From the NCBI RefSeq assembly GCF_010820665.1, contig NZ_JAAIKC010000005.1:124001-188000 (forward strand): a DNA stretch of 64,000 nucleotides, written 5' to 3'. The notes under the pieces are model-generated. The model was not told the origin of the DNA and ran no database searches. It saw nothing but the letters and a program-made list of their open reading frames with translations. Origin of the DNA: Paenibacillus sp. SYP-B3998. Its GTDB lineage: Bacteria; Bacillota; Bacilli; Paenibacillales; NBRC-103111. The position numbers were made by a program, and so were the translations under genes. Below, piece after piece: positions 1 through 8,409 of the stretch (position 1 is the first letter of the stretch; every line of letters begins with the position of its first letter).

Positions 1-1347
1 CCTCATCCATCCTGTAGAACCTTCAAAATTCCCCACATCTCTATTTCCTTTGGATTCATTAGGCAAATAATCTTTTAGTCCTTCAAGTTCGGCTTCTATT
101 ATTTCTTCTTCGTTTAGTTGATAATATCTCCATAACTTATTTTCATGGCCAAAATCAATTTCAGTAATACCATCCAGAAGTTTGTCCAATAATTCTTCCT
201 TAGTTTGCCGCCCGAATGCAAAATCATAGGTTAGTTTTGCAAGAGCCTTAAGAACAACGGGCTGTGCTGCAACGGTTTTGTGCTTTGCACCTACCTCTCC
301 AAAATCGGGTATCTGGGTGACTGCTTCCCAAAAACGTTTTGCAACTGTAAGCTTCGGTTGAACAATAACAGGGGTTGCAGTATTAATATTGGACCTATTA
401 AGAATTAAATGGGCATTAATCGCAACTAAGTCTTTGCGAGTAAAACTGCCGTCATCGTTTACCCAATCTACTTTATCCCCAGAAGCAAGTTTAATGAGTT
501 CAGTTTCAAGCAATTCATCTTTAATAAAGGCGTTTACTGGATTGGAGCTGTCAAACTCAAGCGCGAGACTCTTCTCCATTTTTTTTGATAAATTATTCAA
601 GTCATGAAAAAGTTGTCTTTCCTCGGGGATATCAAGACCCAGGTGAATTTCAACATTTACGGTACATTCACTTCTAGTTACTTGATAACATTCTATCCAT
701 ACATTTAATTCATCTTGGGGAATGCTCCTATCATTCCTACCGTAGGGAAATAAGGAACTCTTCTGGGCTGGATATCTCTGTTGCATCCTAATATCTTCTA
801 AAAAATCTATCACTATTTGCATTGCCTTTCTTCGATGCTGCCCATCTACTACCCATAAAATATCCTTTTGTCCAAGCCAGATCCTAACACCGATGCCTTC
901 ATTGTTAGTTGTAGTAAGTGGTTTGCCTCGAAGTTCTGCACCATTCCGGCCAGCTGTCCTTAAGTTAGCAACAATAGGTTGCAAGGCAAGGTATGGTTGT
1001 TTTCCAATCATTTCTTGCATTCTAAGCTTTGTATTCATCAAATGACCTTCTTCTTTATGTAGCAGAATCGTTGTGGACAACAATCCTTTAAGGATATACC
1101 GTGCCAGATCATTTGCATGTTTAATGTCTAACTTACGCTGAGATACAGGTCTTCCGTTTTCCGATCTTTCATTTGCAACATCTGACATTCGATAGAATTC
1201 ATACATTGGCAGTTTTGCGAGCAAAGTACTATTACCCATGTTGTTACATAGGAATGCTTTAATTTGAGTTTCAGAAGTATCACCTCGCTGGATCAACTGA
1301 TCTAACGATTTCACTTCTTCGCTGTTTTCTGTATTAGCTACAAACAT
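1..1347 (-). CDS. DndB-like DGQHR-domain protein (partial, C-terminus outside window)
   Basis: The frame stays open from an ATG at 1347 through the left edge, giving at least 449 residues. The family signature DGQHR lies at residues 168-172, followed by RKAM. This motif defines the DndB/DGQHR family; DndB is the regulatory protein linked to phosphorothioate (Dnd) DNA modification, and DGQHR proteins also occur alone in mobile defence loci. The start is supported by a GAGGGGG run 7 bases upstream and by a sigma-A-type promoter at 1393-1420. The DNA is AT-rich compared with the nagA region, which suggests acquired DNA. No dndC, dndD or dndE is visible because the gene runs off the window, so a link to DNA sulfur modification is an inference. 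It may instead be a stand-alone DGQHR protein. Confidence 0.85.
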   Translation of the reverse strand, partial: MFVANTENSEEVKSLDQLIQRGDTSETQIKAFLCNNMGNSTLLAKLPMYEFYRMSDVANERSENGRPVSQRKLDIKHANDLARYILKGLLSTTILLHKEEGHLMNTKLRMQEMIGKQPYLALQPIVANLRTAGRNGAELRGKPLTTTNNEGIGVRIWLGQKDILWVVDGQHRRKAMQIVIDFLEDIRMQQRYPAQKSSLFPYGRNDRSIPQDELNVWIECYQVTRSECTVNVEIHLGLDIPEERQLFHDLNNLSKKMEKSLALEFDSSNPVNAFIKDELLETELIKLASGDKVDWVNDDGSFTRKDLVAINAHLILNRSNINTATPVIVQPKLTVAKRFWEAVTQIPDFGEVGAKHKTVAAQPVVLKALAKLTYDFAFGRQTKEELLDKLLDGITEIDFGHENKLWRYYQLNEEEIIEAELEGLKDYLPNESKGNRDVGNFEGSTGWMR

Positions 1348-1392
1348 AGTAATCCCCCTCTAAATTGGTAGTAGTTTCCTGCCTATGAATCT

Positions 1393-1420
1393 ATTATACA
1401 TAATATTATTCCTGTGTAAA
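1393..1420 (-). promoter_or_regulatory. Sigma-A-type promoter of the DndB-like gene
   Basis: On the minus strand a TTTACA -35 (1415-1420) and a perfect TATAAT -10 (1393-1398) are separated by 16 bases. They lie about 45 bases before the ATG at 1347. An inverted ACCTGG motif touches the upstream side of the -35 box. Confidence 0.7.
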
Positions 1421-1423
1421 CAG

Positions 1424-1512
1424 CCAGGTTGATTTATTTGATGAATATAATATACCTGGATTTATATGAATAATGGTTTTATAATACCTGGAGTTATATA
1501 AAATATACCTGG
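1424..1512. promoter_or_regulatory. Cluster of four ACCTGG motifs upstream of the DndB-like gene
   Basis: Three direct copies of ATACCTGG (1452-1459, 1484-1491, 1505-1512), each followed by an AT-rich GNNTTA-like tail, and one inverted copy (CCAGGT, 1424-1429) lie directly upstream of the -35 box. The spacing is 32 and 21 bases between the direct copies. The arrangement looks like a multi-site operator. DndB of Streptomyces is known to repress dnd transcription, so autoregulation is a reasonable guess but is not shown here. Confidence 0.5.
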
Positions 1513-1980
1513 GTTTAAATTTTGTTTTCTTTTTCTTTTTCTTTTTTTTGATAAAACGGTGCTTAAGTGCGCTAGATTTTTCGATTTAAACACATCCATA
1601 GGTCCCTAGCCAAACTAGGAGCTACTTAGAGAAAAACTGTATTTAATTTTATTTTCAAAAACACTGTAACTAAATGCAGTTACAATTTCCGTGGTTGGGA
1701 TTCCTTTCGTAATCGATCTCGATAAGAGAAATACCTGACAAGTATCTCCACGCTATATTTTCGTTAACATGTTCTTAAGAAAATCGAAGAACGGATCTTT
1801 CGCTCTTAATACGAACAAAGACGGTTTTTCCATTATTTCGAGGAAGGAAGAGGCTATTGCAGCGAAATTCGTGATGTTTCCACTCTGCTAAAACATAAAT
1901 AGTCCCACTTAAATAATTGCGTACTTAGAGGTGAAAGTTCCACTATGGAGGTGGTCATTTCTACAAGCATTCATGTTCCT

Positions 1981-2010
1981 AAAAGCATACGTTCTGTCGT
2001 ATGCTTTTTT
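1981..2010. terminator. Intrinsic terminator-like hairpin
   Basis: A stem of 11 bases (AAAAGCATACG, 1981-1991, with its complement 1998-2008) closes a 6-base loop. T runs on the plus strand and A runs at the left make it potentially bidirectional. It separates the DndB-like locus from the deoR-nagA operon. Confidence 0.65.
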
Positions 2011-2030
2011 ATCACATTTTAAAAAACACC

Positions 2031-2048
2031 AAGTACTTTTAAATACTT
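2031..2048. promoter_or_regulatory. Inverted repeat upstream of deoR-nagA
   Basis: AAGTA-N8-TACTT lies about 70 bases before the DeoR start in very AT-rich DNA. It is a candidate operator for the adjacent DeoR-type regulator. The assignment rests on position and symmetry only. Confidence 0.35.
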
Positions 2049-2118
2049 AAATATAAATTAAAAAAATTTTAAAATGCTTATAAAGAAGTGTATAATTACT
2101 TACAAAGAGGTGATCATC

Positions 2119-2901
2119 ATGTATCAAGAGGAACGATTACTCAAAATACTCGGCTATTTAAACGAACACCACGCGATGAGTGTCTTGGATATTTGCGCTC
2201 AACTGGAAGTATCCAGAGATACGGCCCGCAGGGATATTGTTCGATTAGTGCAAGAAGGGGTCGTTATTCGAACGCATGGAGGCGTAGCATTGCCTCAATT
2301 GCAGAAGGAAATAGCTTCCTATCAGGAACGTTTAATTGATGAGACGGATAGCAAAAGAAAAATTGGAAAGCTAGCAGCAATGCTGATTCAAGACCATGAG
2401 ACGGTTATATTAGACGTGTCGACTACGGTGCAGGCTGTTGCTGAGCGAATTTCCGCCAAACAGATTACCGCTGTCACTCACTCGATTGATATAGTAGGTA
2501 TTCTCTCGGGTCGGGAAGATCTGCAAGTCTATGTACTCGGCGGCTATTTACACGCGAAGAATCGCTTGCTGTACGGTCCCTCCGTTATTGACAAGCTCAG
2601 AGAATTGAGAGCTGATAAAGCATTTATTGGGGCCACGGCGATTCAAGCAGATGGGCTGTATTTTCCCTATGAAGACGATGCTCATGTCAAAAAAGAGATA
2701 GCCCGTAGATCTGACCAAGTCATTGTCGTAGCTGATTTTACGAAATTTATGAGCAGGTCGGTTTATCGTTTAGATTTTGATTTTGTAGATATTTTGATTA
2801 CCGATCAAGAAGTGCCTAGCGAAATAAGAGAGGTGCTTGATCAGAAAAATATCGCGATTGTTCAATGCGAGCAGAATAAGCAGTTAGAGGGGGAGAATTA
2901 G
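2119..2901 (+). CDS. DeoR/GlpR-family transcriptional regulator
   Basis: This 260-residue protein has an N-terminal DeoR winged helix-turn-helix (residues about 5-58, ending in the typical TRxHGG stretch as VIRTHGGV) and a C-terminal DeoRC sugar-phosphate sensor domain (about 75-235). The ATG at 2119 is chosen because AAAGAGGTG sits 6 bases upstream; a longer frame from 2074 has no such site. It is 2 bases from nagA, so it is probably the repressor of the nagA operon, responding to a phosphorylated amino sugar. The ligand is inferred from the neighbour. Confidence 0.88.
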   Translation: MYQEERLLKILGYLNEHHAMSVLDICAQLEVSRDTARRDIVRLVQEGVVIRTHGGVALPQLQKEIASYQERLIDETDSKRKIGKLAAMLIQDHETVILDVSTTVQAVAERISAKQITAVTHSIDIVGILSGREDLQVYVLGGYLHAKNRLLYGPSVIDKLRELRADKAFIGATAIQADGLYFPYEDDAHVKKEIARRSDQVIVVADFTKFMSRSVYRLDFDFVDILITDQEVPSEIREVLDQKNIAIVQCEQNKQLEGEN

Positions 2902-2903
2902 AC

Positions 2904-4049
2904 ATGAGTCTTCAAATTTTGCGGGACGTTCAAGTCGTACAACTAGACATCGGGGTTCAATCTGCCGTGGTGTGGATAAGGGACGGGATTATTGAGCGGA
3001 TAGAAAGCGGGCCCTATTCTCTTCCAGAAGAGGCTTATGAGCTTATCGAGGGAAAAGGCCAACTCTTGATACCGGGCATGATCGATGTGCACATCCATGG
3101 CGCCAACGGGTTCGATATGATGGACGGCAGCGAGGCGAGTATTCAGGAGGTTTCACGGGCCTGCGCTGCAACGGGATGCACCTCATTCCTGGTTACCTCT
3201 GTAAGCTCCACAATGGAGGATTTATTAGCCATGATTCGTAGTGTTAAACGTGTGGTTGGGCATGAAGTTGGGGCCAGAATTGTGGGCCTTCATCTAGAAG
3301 GGCCTTATCTAAATCCGAAGCGTAAAGGGATGCAAAATGAAAAGTTTCTACGACATCCCAATTTTGAGGAAATGAAGGCCATTTTCGAAGAAGCAGACGG
3401 ACTGATTAAGATGGTTACAATAGCCCCTGAATTACCTGGGGGGATGGAGCTAATTTCCTTTTTGAAGGAAAAGGGAGTGATCATAGCCGTCGCTCATTCT
3501 GATGCTACGTACGAGGAGGCGAAGCAAGCCTTTGAAGCTGGGGCAAGCCACGTCACGCATTGTTTCAATGGTATGCGCCCGATCCACCATCGCGATCCAG
3601 GCCTTGTAGTGGCAGCCTTCGAAGAAGAGCATGTGAGCCTGCAGGCGATTGTAGATGGCATTCATCTGCATCCCGCAATTATTCGGATGATGCATCGCTT
3701 AAAGGGGCCGGAGGGCATGGTACTTATCACAGATGCTTTACAAGCTATGGGCTTAGGGGATGGAAGCTACGTATTCGGCGGCCATCATGTTACGGTAGCT
3801 GAAGGCGTTGCGCGGCTAGAGGATGGTACCCTAGCGTCCAGCACAGTTAAGATGAATGAAGCTTTACGCCTAACAATTGAAACTGGAATTTCCTTGAATG
3901 ACGCCGTTCAGATGGCTTCAGCGACACCTGCGCGATTGCTAGAACTTGATACTACAGGTAGAATATCAACGGGCTTTGATGCCGATCTTGTCTTATTAAA
4001 TGACCAATTTCAAGTGCAATGGACGATGATTAAGGGTCGAATGATCTGA
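2904..4049 (+). CDS. nagA: N-acetylglucosamine-6-phosphate deacetylase
   Basis: The 381-residue protein is full length for NagA, a cytoplasmic metal-dependent amidohydrolase that converts GlcNAc-6-P to GlcN-6-P and acetate. Visible family signatures are DVHIHGANGFD (about 61-71), the LEGPYLNPKRKG metal/substrate segment (about 131), AHSDATYEEA and THCFNGM (about 200-225), DGIHLHP (about 249) and the catalytic aspartate in LITDAL (about 275). It starts 2 bases after deoR. No nagB partner is next to it; the following gene is a WYL regulator. It would feed amino sugars from chitin or the cell wall into glycolysis. Confidence 0.95.
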   Translation: MSLQILRDVQVVQLDIGVQSAVVWIRDGIIERIESGPYSLPEEAYELIEGKGQLLIPGMIDVHIHGANGFDMMDGSEASIQEVSRACAATGCTSFLVTSVSSTMEDLLAMIRSVKRVVGHEVGARIVGLHLEGPYLNPKRKGMQNEKFLRHPNFEEMKAIFEEADGLIKMVTIAPELPGGMELISFLKEKGVIIAVAHSDATYEEAKQAFEAGASHVTHCFNGMRPIHHRDPGLVVAAFEEEHVSLQAIVDGIHLHPAIIRMMHRLKGPEGMVLITDALQAMGLGDGSYVFGGHHVTVAEGVARLEDGTLASSTVKMNEALRLTIETGISLNDAVQMASATPARLLELDTTGRISTGFDADLVLLNDQFQVQWTMIKGRMI

Positions 4050-4062
4050 AAGGAAGCGGCAC

Positions 4063-5010
4063 ATGAACAAAACAGACCGCTTGTTAGCCATCGTGCTAGA
4101 GCTGCAGCGAAAGACGGTGCTGCGTGCCGAGGATTTGGCTGTTACGTTTGAGACGAGTGTTCGGACGATTTATCGGGATATGCAAGCGTTATGTGAAGCA
4201 GGGGTGCCGATTATAGGAGCGCCTGGACAAGGCTATTCGTTAATCGAGGGTTATTTTCTGCCGCCTGTTAGCTTCACAGCGGAAGAGGCAGTAACGCTGC
4301 TTATCGGTGCGGATTTTGTTGAACAAAGGTTCGATGCCAGTTATGGGGCCCAAGCCCAAGCTTCTAGGAGGAAAATAGAAGCAATCTTACCAGAGAGCGT
4401 GCGCAATGAGGCAGCGCGAGTCCGATCGACGATTAAACTGCTCGCTGTGAAAGAAGGGGAGAGCAGAGGACGTGAGGCAGAAGGATTTGAAATGCTTCGT
4501 TATGCTATTTTGGAAGAGCAAAAAGTCGCTTTCGAATATTCGAAACGTCTGCCCGAAGCAGATGGCAATCGCCAAAGTGTTCGGGTTGTCGCTCCCTATG
4601 GACTCGTCCTTATGCGTGGTTCATGGGTTTTAATTGCTCACTGCGAGCTGCGTCAAGGGCTGCGCCATTTTCGCTTATCTCGGATGAGCGGGCTTCAGGT
4701 TCTCGAAGATAAGTTTCAGCGGCCGTCTGATTTTAACCTTCGAGACTATGAACCGCCGGATGACCGCAACGTCTACGTGCGTATACTAGTAAATACCAGC
4801 ATTCTTGATAAAGTAAAGGAGCTTGGGAGCTATTATATGGAATGCATGGAGGACCACGCGAATGGTTCGCTAATGACTTTGCGTGTACGTTATCCAGAAG
4901 AATTGCTCCATTGGATGCTGGGTTGGGGAGCGGATGTTGTTGTCTTAGAGCCTGAATCACTTCGACTTCGAGTGCGTGAAGAAGCGATAGCTATGTTAAA
5001 GCACTACTGA
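4063..5010 (+). CDS. YafY-type WYL-domain transcriptional regulator
   Basis: The 315-residue protein has an N-terminal HTH_11 domain (residues 5-60; RTIYRDMQAL matches the recognition helix of this family) followed by a WYL-type ligand-sensing domain (about 145-215) and a C-terminal WCX extension. It lies 13 bases after nagA with AAAGGAAG as ribosome site, so it is probably co-transcribed. Its target and ligand are unknown. The stop codon lies inside a hairpin. Confidence 0.85.
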   Translation: MNKTDRLLAIVLELQRKTVLRAEDLAVTFETSVRTIYRDMQALCEAGVPIIGAPGQGYSLIEGYFLPPVSFTAEEAVTLLIGADFVEQRFDASYGAQAQASRRKIEAILPESVRNEAARVRSTIKLLAVKEGESRGREAEGFEMLRYAILEEQKVAFEYSKRLPEADGNRQSVRVVAPYGLVLMRGSWVLIAHCELRQGLRHFRLSRMSGLQVLEDKFQRPSDFNLRDYEPPDDRNVYVRILVNTSILDKVKELGSYYMECMEDHANGSLMTLRVRYPEELLHWMLGWGADVVVLEPESLRLRVREEAIAMLKHY

Positions 5011-5037
5011 CATACAGCTGTCAGTAGTGCTTCTGTA
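5001..5037 (+). terminator. Hairpin overlapping the WYL gene stop codon
   Basis: A 12-base perfect stem (GCACTACTGACA at 5001-5012 with 5019-5030) encloses a 6-base loop and is followed by a short T-rich stretch. The TGA stop (5008-5010) lies in the left arm. The T tract is weak, so termination may be partial. Confidence 0.5.
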
Positions 5038-5073
5038 TACTAAGCTTATACAAGTCGAAAGGGGCAATAAAAG

Positions 5074-5616
5074 ATGAACACAACGGAATCTCTACAGCGG
5101 TTAGAGGAAACAACGAACCAATATCTCGAGGAACTGAATGGGTTGACCTTCGAGCAGTTAAGACGTCAGCCGAGCGAGAATGAATGGTCGCTCGGGCAGA
5201 TGTATCTTCATCTTATCCATACCGCACAGCGTATGCAGATTGGTAGCATCGAGAAATGCAGAAGCCAGGCTGAGGAAAGTGCTGTAGCAGAAGGCGAGAA
5301 AACGGAAATAGGAGCAAAGATTTTTAGCCATGGAAGTTTTCCGGCAGAACGCATTCAAGTCCCTGCCTCGCCTTACTATACACCGGAGCAGCCGCTCAGT
5401 AAGGAGCAGATTGCCGATGGACTGCATGCAGTACTCCAAAAAATGAAAGAGATCGAGCCTACACTTGATGCGATACCTTCTGCGTATACAGCTTTACATC
5501 CCAGATTTGGAGGGCTCCATGCAAAAGAATGGTTTACGCTTGTAGAGATGCATTACCGCCATCATCTGCATCAATTGGAGCGTTTGAAACAATTTCTAGG
5601 CCGTGCCGAAGGCTAA
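5074..5616 (+). CDS. DinB-like (YfiT/DinB superfamily) protein
   Basis: The 180-residue protein has the four-helix DinB fold pattern: an N-terminal helix with WSLGQMYLHLIH (first metal-binding His near residue 48) and a C-terminal EMHYRHHLHQLERL helix carrying the other His residues. Such proteins bind a divalent metal and often act as thiol-dependent transferases, but most have no known substrate. It has GAAAGGGG upstream and is followed by a strong terminator. Confidence 0.8.
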   Translation: MNTTESLQRLEETTNQYLEELNGLTFEQLRRQPSENEWSLGQMYLHLIHTAQRMQIGSIEKCRSQAEESAVAEGEKTEIGAKIFSHGSFPAERIQVPASPYYTPEQPLSKEQIADGLHAVLQKMKEIEPTLDAIPSAYTALHPRFGGLHAKEWFTLVEMHYRHHLHQLERLKQFLGRAEG

Positions 5617-5652
5617 ATGAGGGATTAAAACAAAGGGAAACACACATGTAGA

Positions 5653-5682
5653 GGCCATCCTTTTCGAGGGATGGTCTTTTTT
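5653..5682 (+). terminator. Intrinsic terminator after the DinB-like gene
   Basis: The 8-base stem GGCCATCC / GGATGGTC with a T6 tail lies 36 bases after the stop codon at 5616. Confidence 0.8.
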
Positions 5683-5776
5683 ACAATAAACATTCAACTT
5701 TTTGGTGAAGTATGCCGATGAACCGTATAGCGGATTGCAATGTCCTAAATTTATACAATCTACATCAGGAGGAAAT

Positions 5777-7744
5777 ATGAAAAGTATTAAAACGAAGTTT
5801 ATTACGTTTATTTCTGTATTACTTGCCGTAACGCTGTTGTCTCTAGGGGTGCTTAATTTCTTTGCGACGTCGAAACTCTTACAAGCGGAAACAGACAAAG
5901 AAGTCGCACTACGCTCCGAGGTTATTGTTCAGGAAATCGAGAAGTTTCTAATAGGAAGAGTTAGTATTATGGAAACCTTCGCGAAGCAGTCAGCGGCCTT
6001 ATACGGCGATGATAAGAAAGAGCTTGAGTTTATTAAAGCAGCGGTAGCCAGTACACCTGAGCTTAAATCGATGGTATATTCTCCAGATGTTACCGGGAAA
6101 AAAGCGGTTTCGCATGAAGGCAAATCGGTAGACCTCTCTACACGCCCTTATATCAAAGACCTGGCCGAAGGGAAAACGGCAATTTCTAATCCACTTATTG
6201 ATAAATTAGATGGGAAATTGGCGATTATAATTGGCGCACCCGTTATGATAAAAGGTAAACCAGGTGCTTTTCTAGTGTCTTCTGTCTCTATTGATGATCT
6301 AATGAATGTAGTTGCTAAGGAAAAAATCGGCGATACCGGCTATGCCTTCATGTTTGATGCAAGTGGCATCACGGTGACACATCCATTCAAAGATAATATT
6401 ATGAGTAAGAATGTGAAAGATTATGGCATCCCAGCCATCGAGCAAGCGTTTGAAAATGCGCTCAAAGGCGGAAAGGGAAAGATCGATTACACATTTGAAG
6501 GCATACATAGTATTGGTTACTATACCAAAACCTCCAATAATTGGATCGTCATGCTGAGCGTGCCGTCGAAAGAGTTAAGCGAAGGTGTGCGGGAATTGGG
6601 CAAAAATACAATGATCTTAACCGCGTTTTTCATTATTTTGGGCATTTTATTAGCTTATTTTGTTGCGCAGAGACTGGTTCGTCCCATTCAAAGGTTGAAT
6701 CAAGCCATTCAAATTGTTTCTTCCGGTAATCTTCTTCATCGCATTGAACTGAAGGGGAAAGACGAAATTGTTCAAGCCGGGACTAGTTTTAACCAAATGG
6801 TTGATGCTTTTCGCAAAGCATTGACAGAAGTGAACCTCTCTTCTGCCCAGTTGGCGATAGCTTCTGATGACTTAACGACGAGCGCTAAGCAAACCTCCTT
6901 GGCAACTGAACATATTGCCTCATCGATGGAACAAATGATGTCGGGAACAGAACAGCAAGTTACATCTGTTGAGCATAGTCGCCAAGCAGTTGCTGAGATG
7001 TCTGGGCATGTCCAGGTAATTACGGATTTAGCAGAGGGAGTTGCCTCCGAAGTAAGGAAGACTTATGGAGTTTCTGCTGACGGTGAAAAGGTCATTCATT
7101 CCGCAATCGAACAGATGGGATCCATTGCTACCACGGTACAAACATTGTCTGAGGAAGTACATCAATTAGGGGCGTACTCGAAAGAAATCGGACAAATCGT
7201 CCAGGTGATAACCAGTATCGCTCAACAAACCAATTTACTTGCTTTAAACGCGGGGATAGAGGCTGCAAGAGCAGGGGAAAGCGGTAAGGGATTCGCTGTA
7301 GTCGCCAATGAAGTAAGGAGTCTTGCTGAGCAGTCTGGTGCATCCGCACAGCGAATAACTCATTTAGTGGCAACGATTCAAGCCGGTGCTGGAGCAGCTG
7401 AAACGACGATGAAACTGGCTACGAATGAAGTTACAGCAGGTATTGAGGTCGTGGATTCTGCTGGGGCTTTATTCGAGAGCATCAAACTGGGGATTGGCCA
7501 TGTGGTCGATCAAATTCAGCAAGTAACGGGAGCTACGCAGGAAGTTGTGCATGGAAATGAGATCATGGTGGGCTCGATTACAACGATTTCGAGCGCGGCG
7601 GAGGTAAACATGGCTAGTACGCAAAGCATATCTGCTTCTGCGGAGGAGCAGTTAGCTTCCATGGAGGAAATCGCTGCTTCTGCAGAAACTTTGTCCAACA
7701 TGGCAGATGAATTAAAACAGTTGATTACTAAATTTAAAATATAA
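5777..7744 (+). CDS. Methyl-accepting chemotaxis protein with Cache sensor domain
   Basis: This is a 655-residue transmembrane chemoreceptor. An N-terminal membrane segment (about 9-31) is followed by an extracellular double-Cache domain (about 40-275), a second membrane segment (about 283-303), HAMP (about 305-360) and the cytoplasmic signalling domain. The hairpin tip near residues 490-515 reads [18 protein letters not shown], with Gly where most receptors have Ala. The ATG at 5777 follows AGGAGG directly; a longer in-frame start at 5702 lacks one. It is monocistronic between two terminators or gaps. The ligand is unknown; Cache domains often bind amino or organic acids. Confidence 0.93.
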   Translation: MKSIKTKFITFISVLLAVTLLSLGVLNFFATSKLLQAETDKEVALRSEVIVQEIEKFLIGRVSIMETFAKQSAALYGDDKKELEFIKAAVASTPELKSMVYSPDVTGKKAVSHEGKSVDLSTRPYIKDLAEGKTAISNPLIDKLDGKLAIIIGAPVMIKGKPGAFLVSSVSIDDLMNVVAKEKIGDTGYAFMFDASGITVTHPFKDNIMSKNVKDYGIPAIEQAFENALKGGKGKIDYTFEGIHSIGYYTKTSNNWIVMLSVPSKELSEGVRELGKNTMILTAFFIILGILLAYFVAQRLVRPIQRLNQAIQIVSSGNLLHRIELKGKDEIVQAGTSFNQMVDAFRKALTEVNLSSAQLAIASDDLTTSAKQTSLATEHIASSMEQMMSGTEQQVTSVEHSRQAVAEMSGHVQVITDLAEGVASEVRKTYGVSADGEKVIHSAIEQMGSIATTVQTLSEEVHQLGAYSKEIGQIVQVITSIAQQTNLLALNAGIEAARAGESGKGFAVVANEVRSLAEQSGASAQRITHLVATIQAGAGAAETTMKLATNEVTAGIEVVDSAGALFESIKLGIGHVVDQIQQVTGATQEVVHGNEIMVGSITTISSAAEVNMASTQSISASAEEQLASMEEIAASAETLSNMADELKQLITKFKI

Positions 7745-7816
7745 TTGATATAGGTGGAATTAGAATACCATATTAATATTCCTTGACGTAATGCTAAAAA
7801 AGTAAAGAGGCGCTAT

Positions 7817-8128
7817 TTATAGCAGCCAAGACTTTGTTTGCTTGAACAATACTTTTAAATTTGAAACGGGCATTGAAAAGTAAAGATACTGATTAAATGC
7901 TTGGTCTACTTTATCTAAATAAAAAAAGTGAAGATGAGAATATCCTTCATATTCGTTTTTAGTTACTAACGCCAATGAATTATAATCCTCTGTTTCATAG
8001 GACTTATATTGAATTTGTGTATCATTTGATTCAGAACAGATAATACCATCAATATGCTCAACTAGACGTATTGGTTTAATTTTTTCTAAAACTTCAGTTC
8101 TGAATGAAAGCTTCGATACACACTTCAT
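7817..8128 (-). CDS. Small protein of unknown function under LexA-type control
   Basis: The 103-residue protein has no family I recognise. It is rich in aromatic and charged residues, without signal peptide, membrane segment or Cys motif. It is probably real: AAGGAGG lies 7 bases before the ATG at 8128, and a near-consensus sigma-A promoter with a LexA box in its spacer lies upstream. That pattern is typical of DNA-damage-induced genes in Bacillus relatives. The gene is AT-rich and stands alone between the chemoreceptor and the glycosidase-like gene. It could be a damage-response effector, a toxin-like protein or a prophage remnant; the sequence does not decide. Confidence 0.7.
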   Translation of the reverse strand: MKCVSKLSFRTEVLEKIKPIRLVEHIDGIICSESNDTQIQYKSYETEDYNSLALVTKNEYEGYSHLHFFYLDKVDQAFNQYLYFSMPVSNLKVLFKQTKSWLL

Positions 8129-8164
8129 TATATCTTCCTCCTTGAATGTAAGCCTGAGAATACA

Positions 8165-8193
8165 ATTATACAGAACATTTGTTCGTATTTCAA
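8165..8193 (-). promoter_or_regulatory. SOS promoter: LexA box between -35 and -10
   Basis: On the minus strand TTGAAA (8188-8193) and TATAAT (8165-8170) are 17 bases apart. The spacer contains CGAACAAATGTTCT (8172-8185), which matches 13 of 14 positions of the Bacillus LexA (DinR) consensus CGAACRNRYGTTYC. LexA bound there would block RNA polymerase. The site lies about 40 bases before the ATG at 8128. Confidence 0.8.
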
Positions 8194-8358
8194 TGCGAAC
8201 TTGGATATTTTATTCCATATTCATTAAGCATTGAAAGAATGTAGATAGTTTCAAAAACCTACAGAGCAAGTTATTTTGAGACATTCGATTTATGAACCCT
8301 ATCTTTAATTGATTAAGAAGGGACTGATTAAGTCGATCTTTCTAAAGGATACTATGTA

Positions 8359-8393
8359 TAAAAAAGCCAGTAGGAATAACTACTCCACTGGCT
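8359..8393 (-). terminator. Intrinsic terminator of the glycosidase-like gene
   Basis: On the minus strand the stem AGCCAGT / ACTGGCT (8387-8393 with 8365-8371), extended inward by GGA/TCC with one bulge, runs into a T-rich tail. It follows the stop at 8410. Confidence 0.75.
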
Positions 8394-8409
8394 CTTCGAA
8401 GATTATGTG

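Larger units (their letters stand above)
1348..2118. other. Intergenic region, AT-rich, no intact gene
   Basis: Besides the promoter, the motif cluster, a hairpin at 1981-2010 and an inverted repeat at 2031-2048, no intact gene is seen. On the minus strand around 1760-1900 two frames give short protein-like stretches (one of about 40 codons ending in a stop near 1760) interrupted by stops. This could be the decayed end of a mobile-element gene, but I cannot assign it. Confidence 0.4.

Noticed and set aside
389..607. A 72-codon plus-strand frame at the left edge
   Set aside because: It is the antisense shadow of the DndB-like gene, which has the DGQHR signature and its own promoter.
1760..1900. 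Transposase fragment
   Set aside because: Short protein-like stretches in two frames are seen, but no catalytic motif or terminal inverted repeats, so no family can be named.
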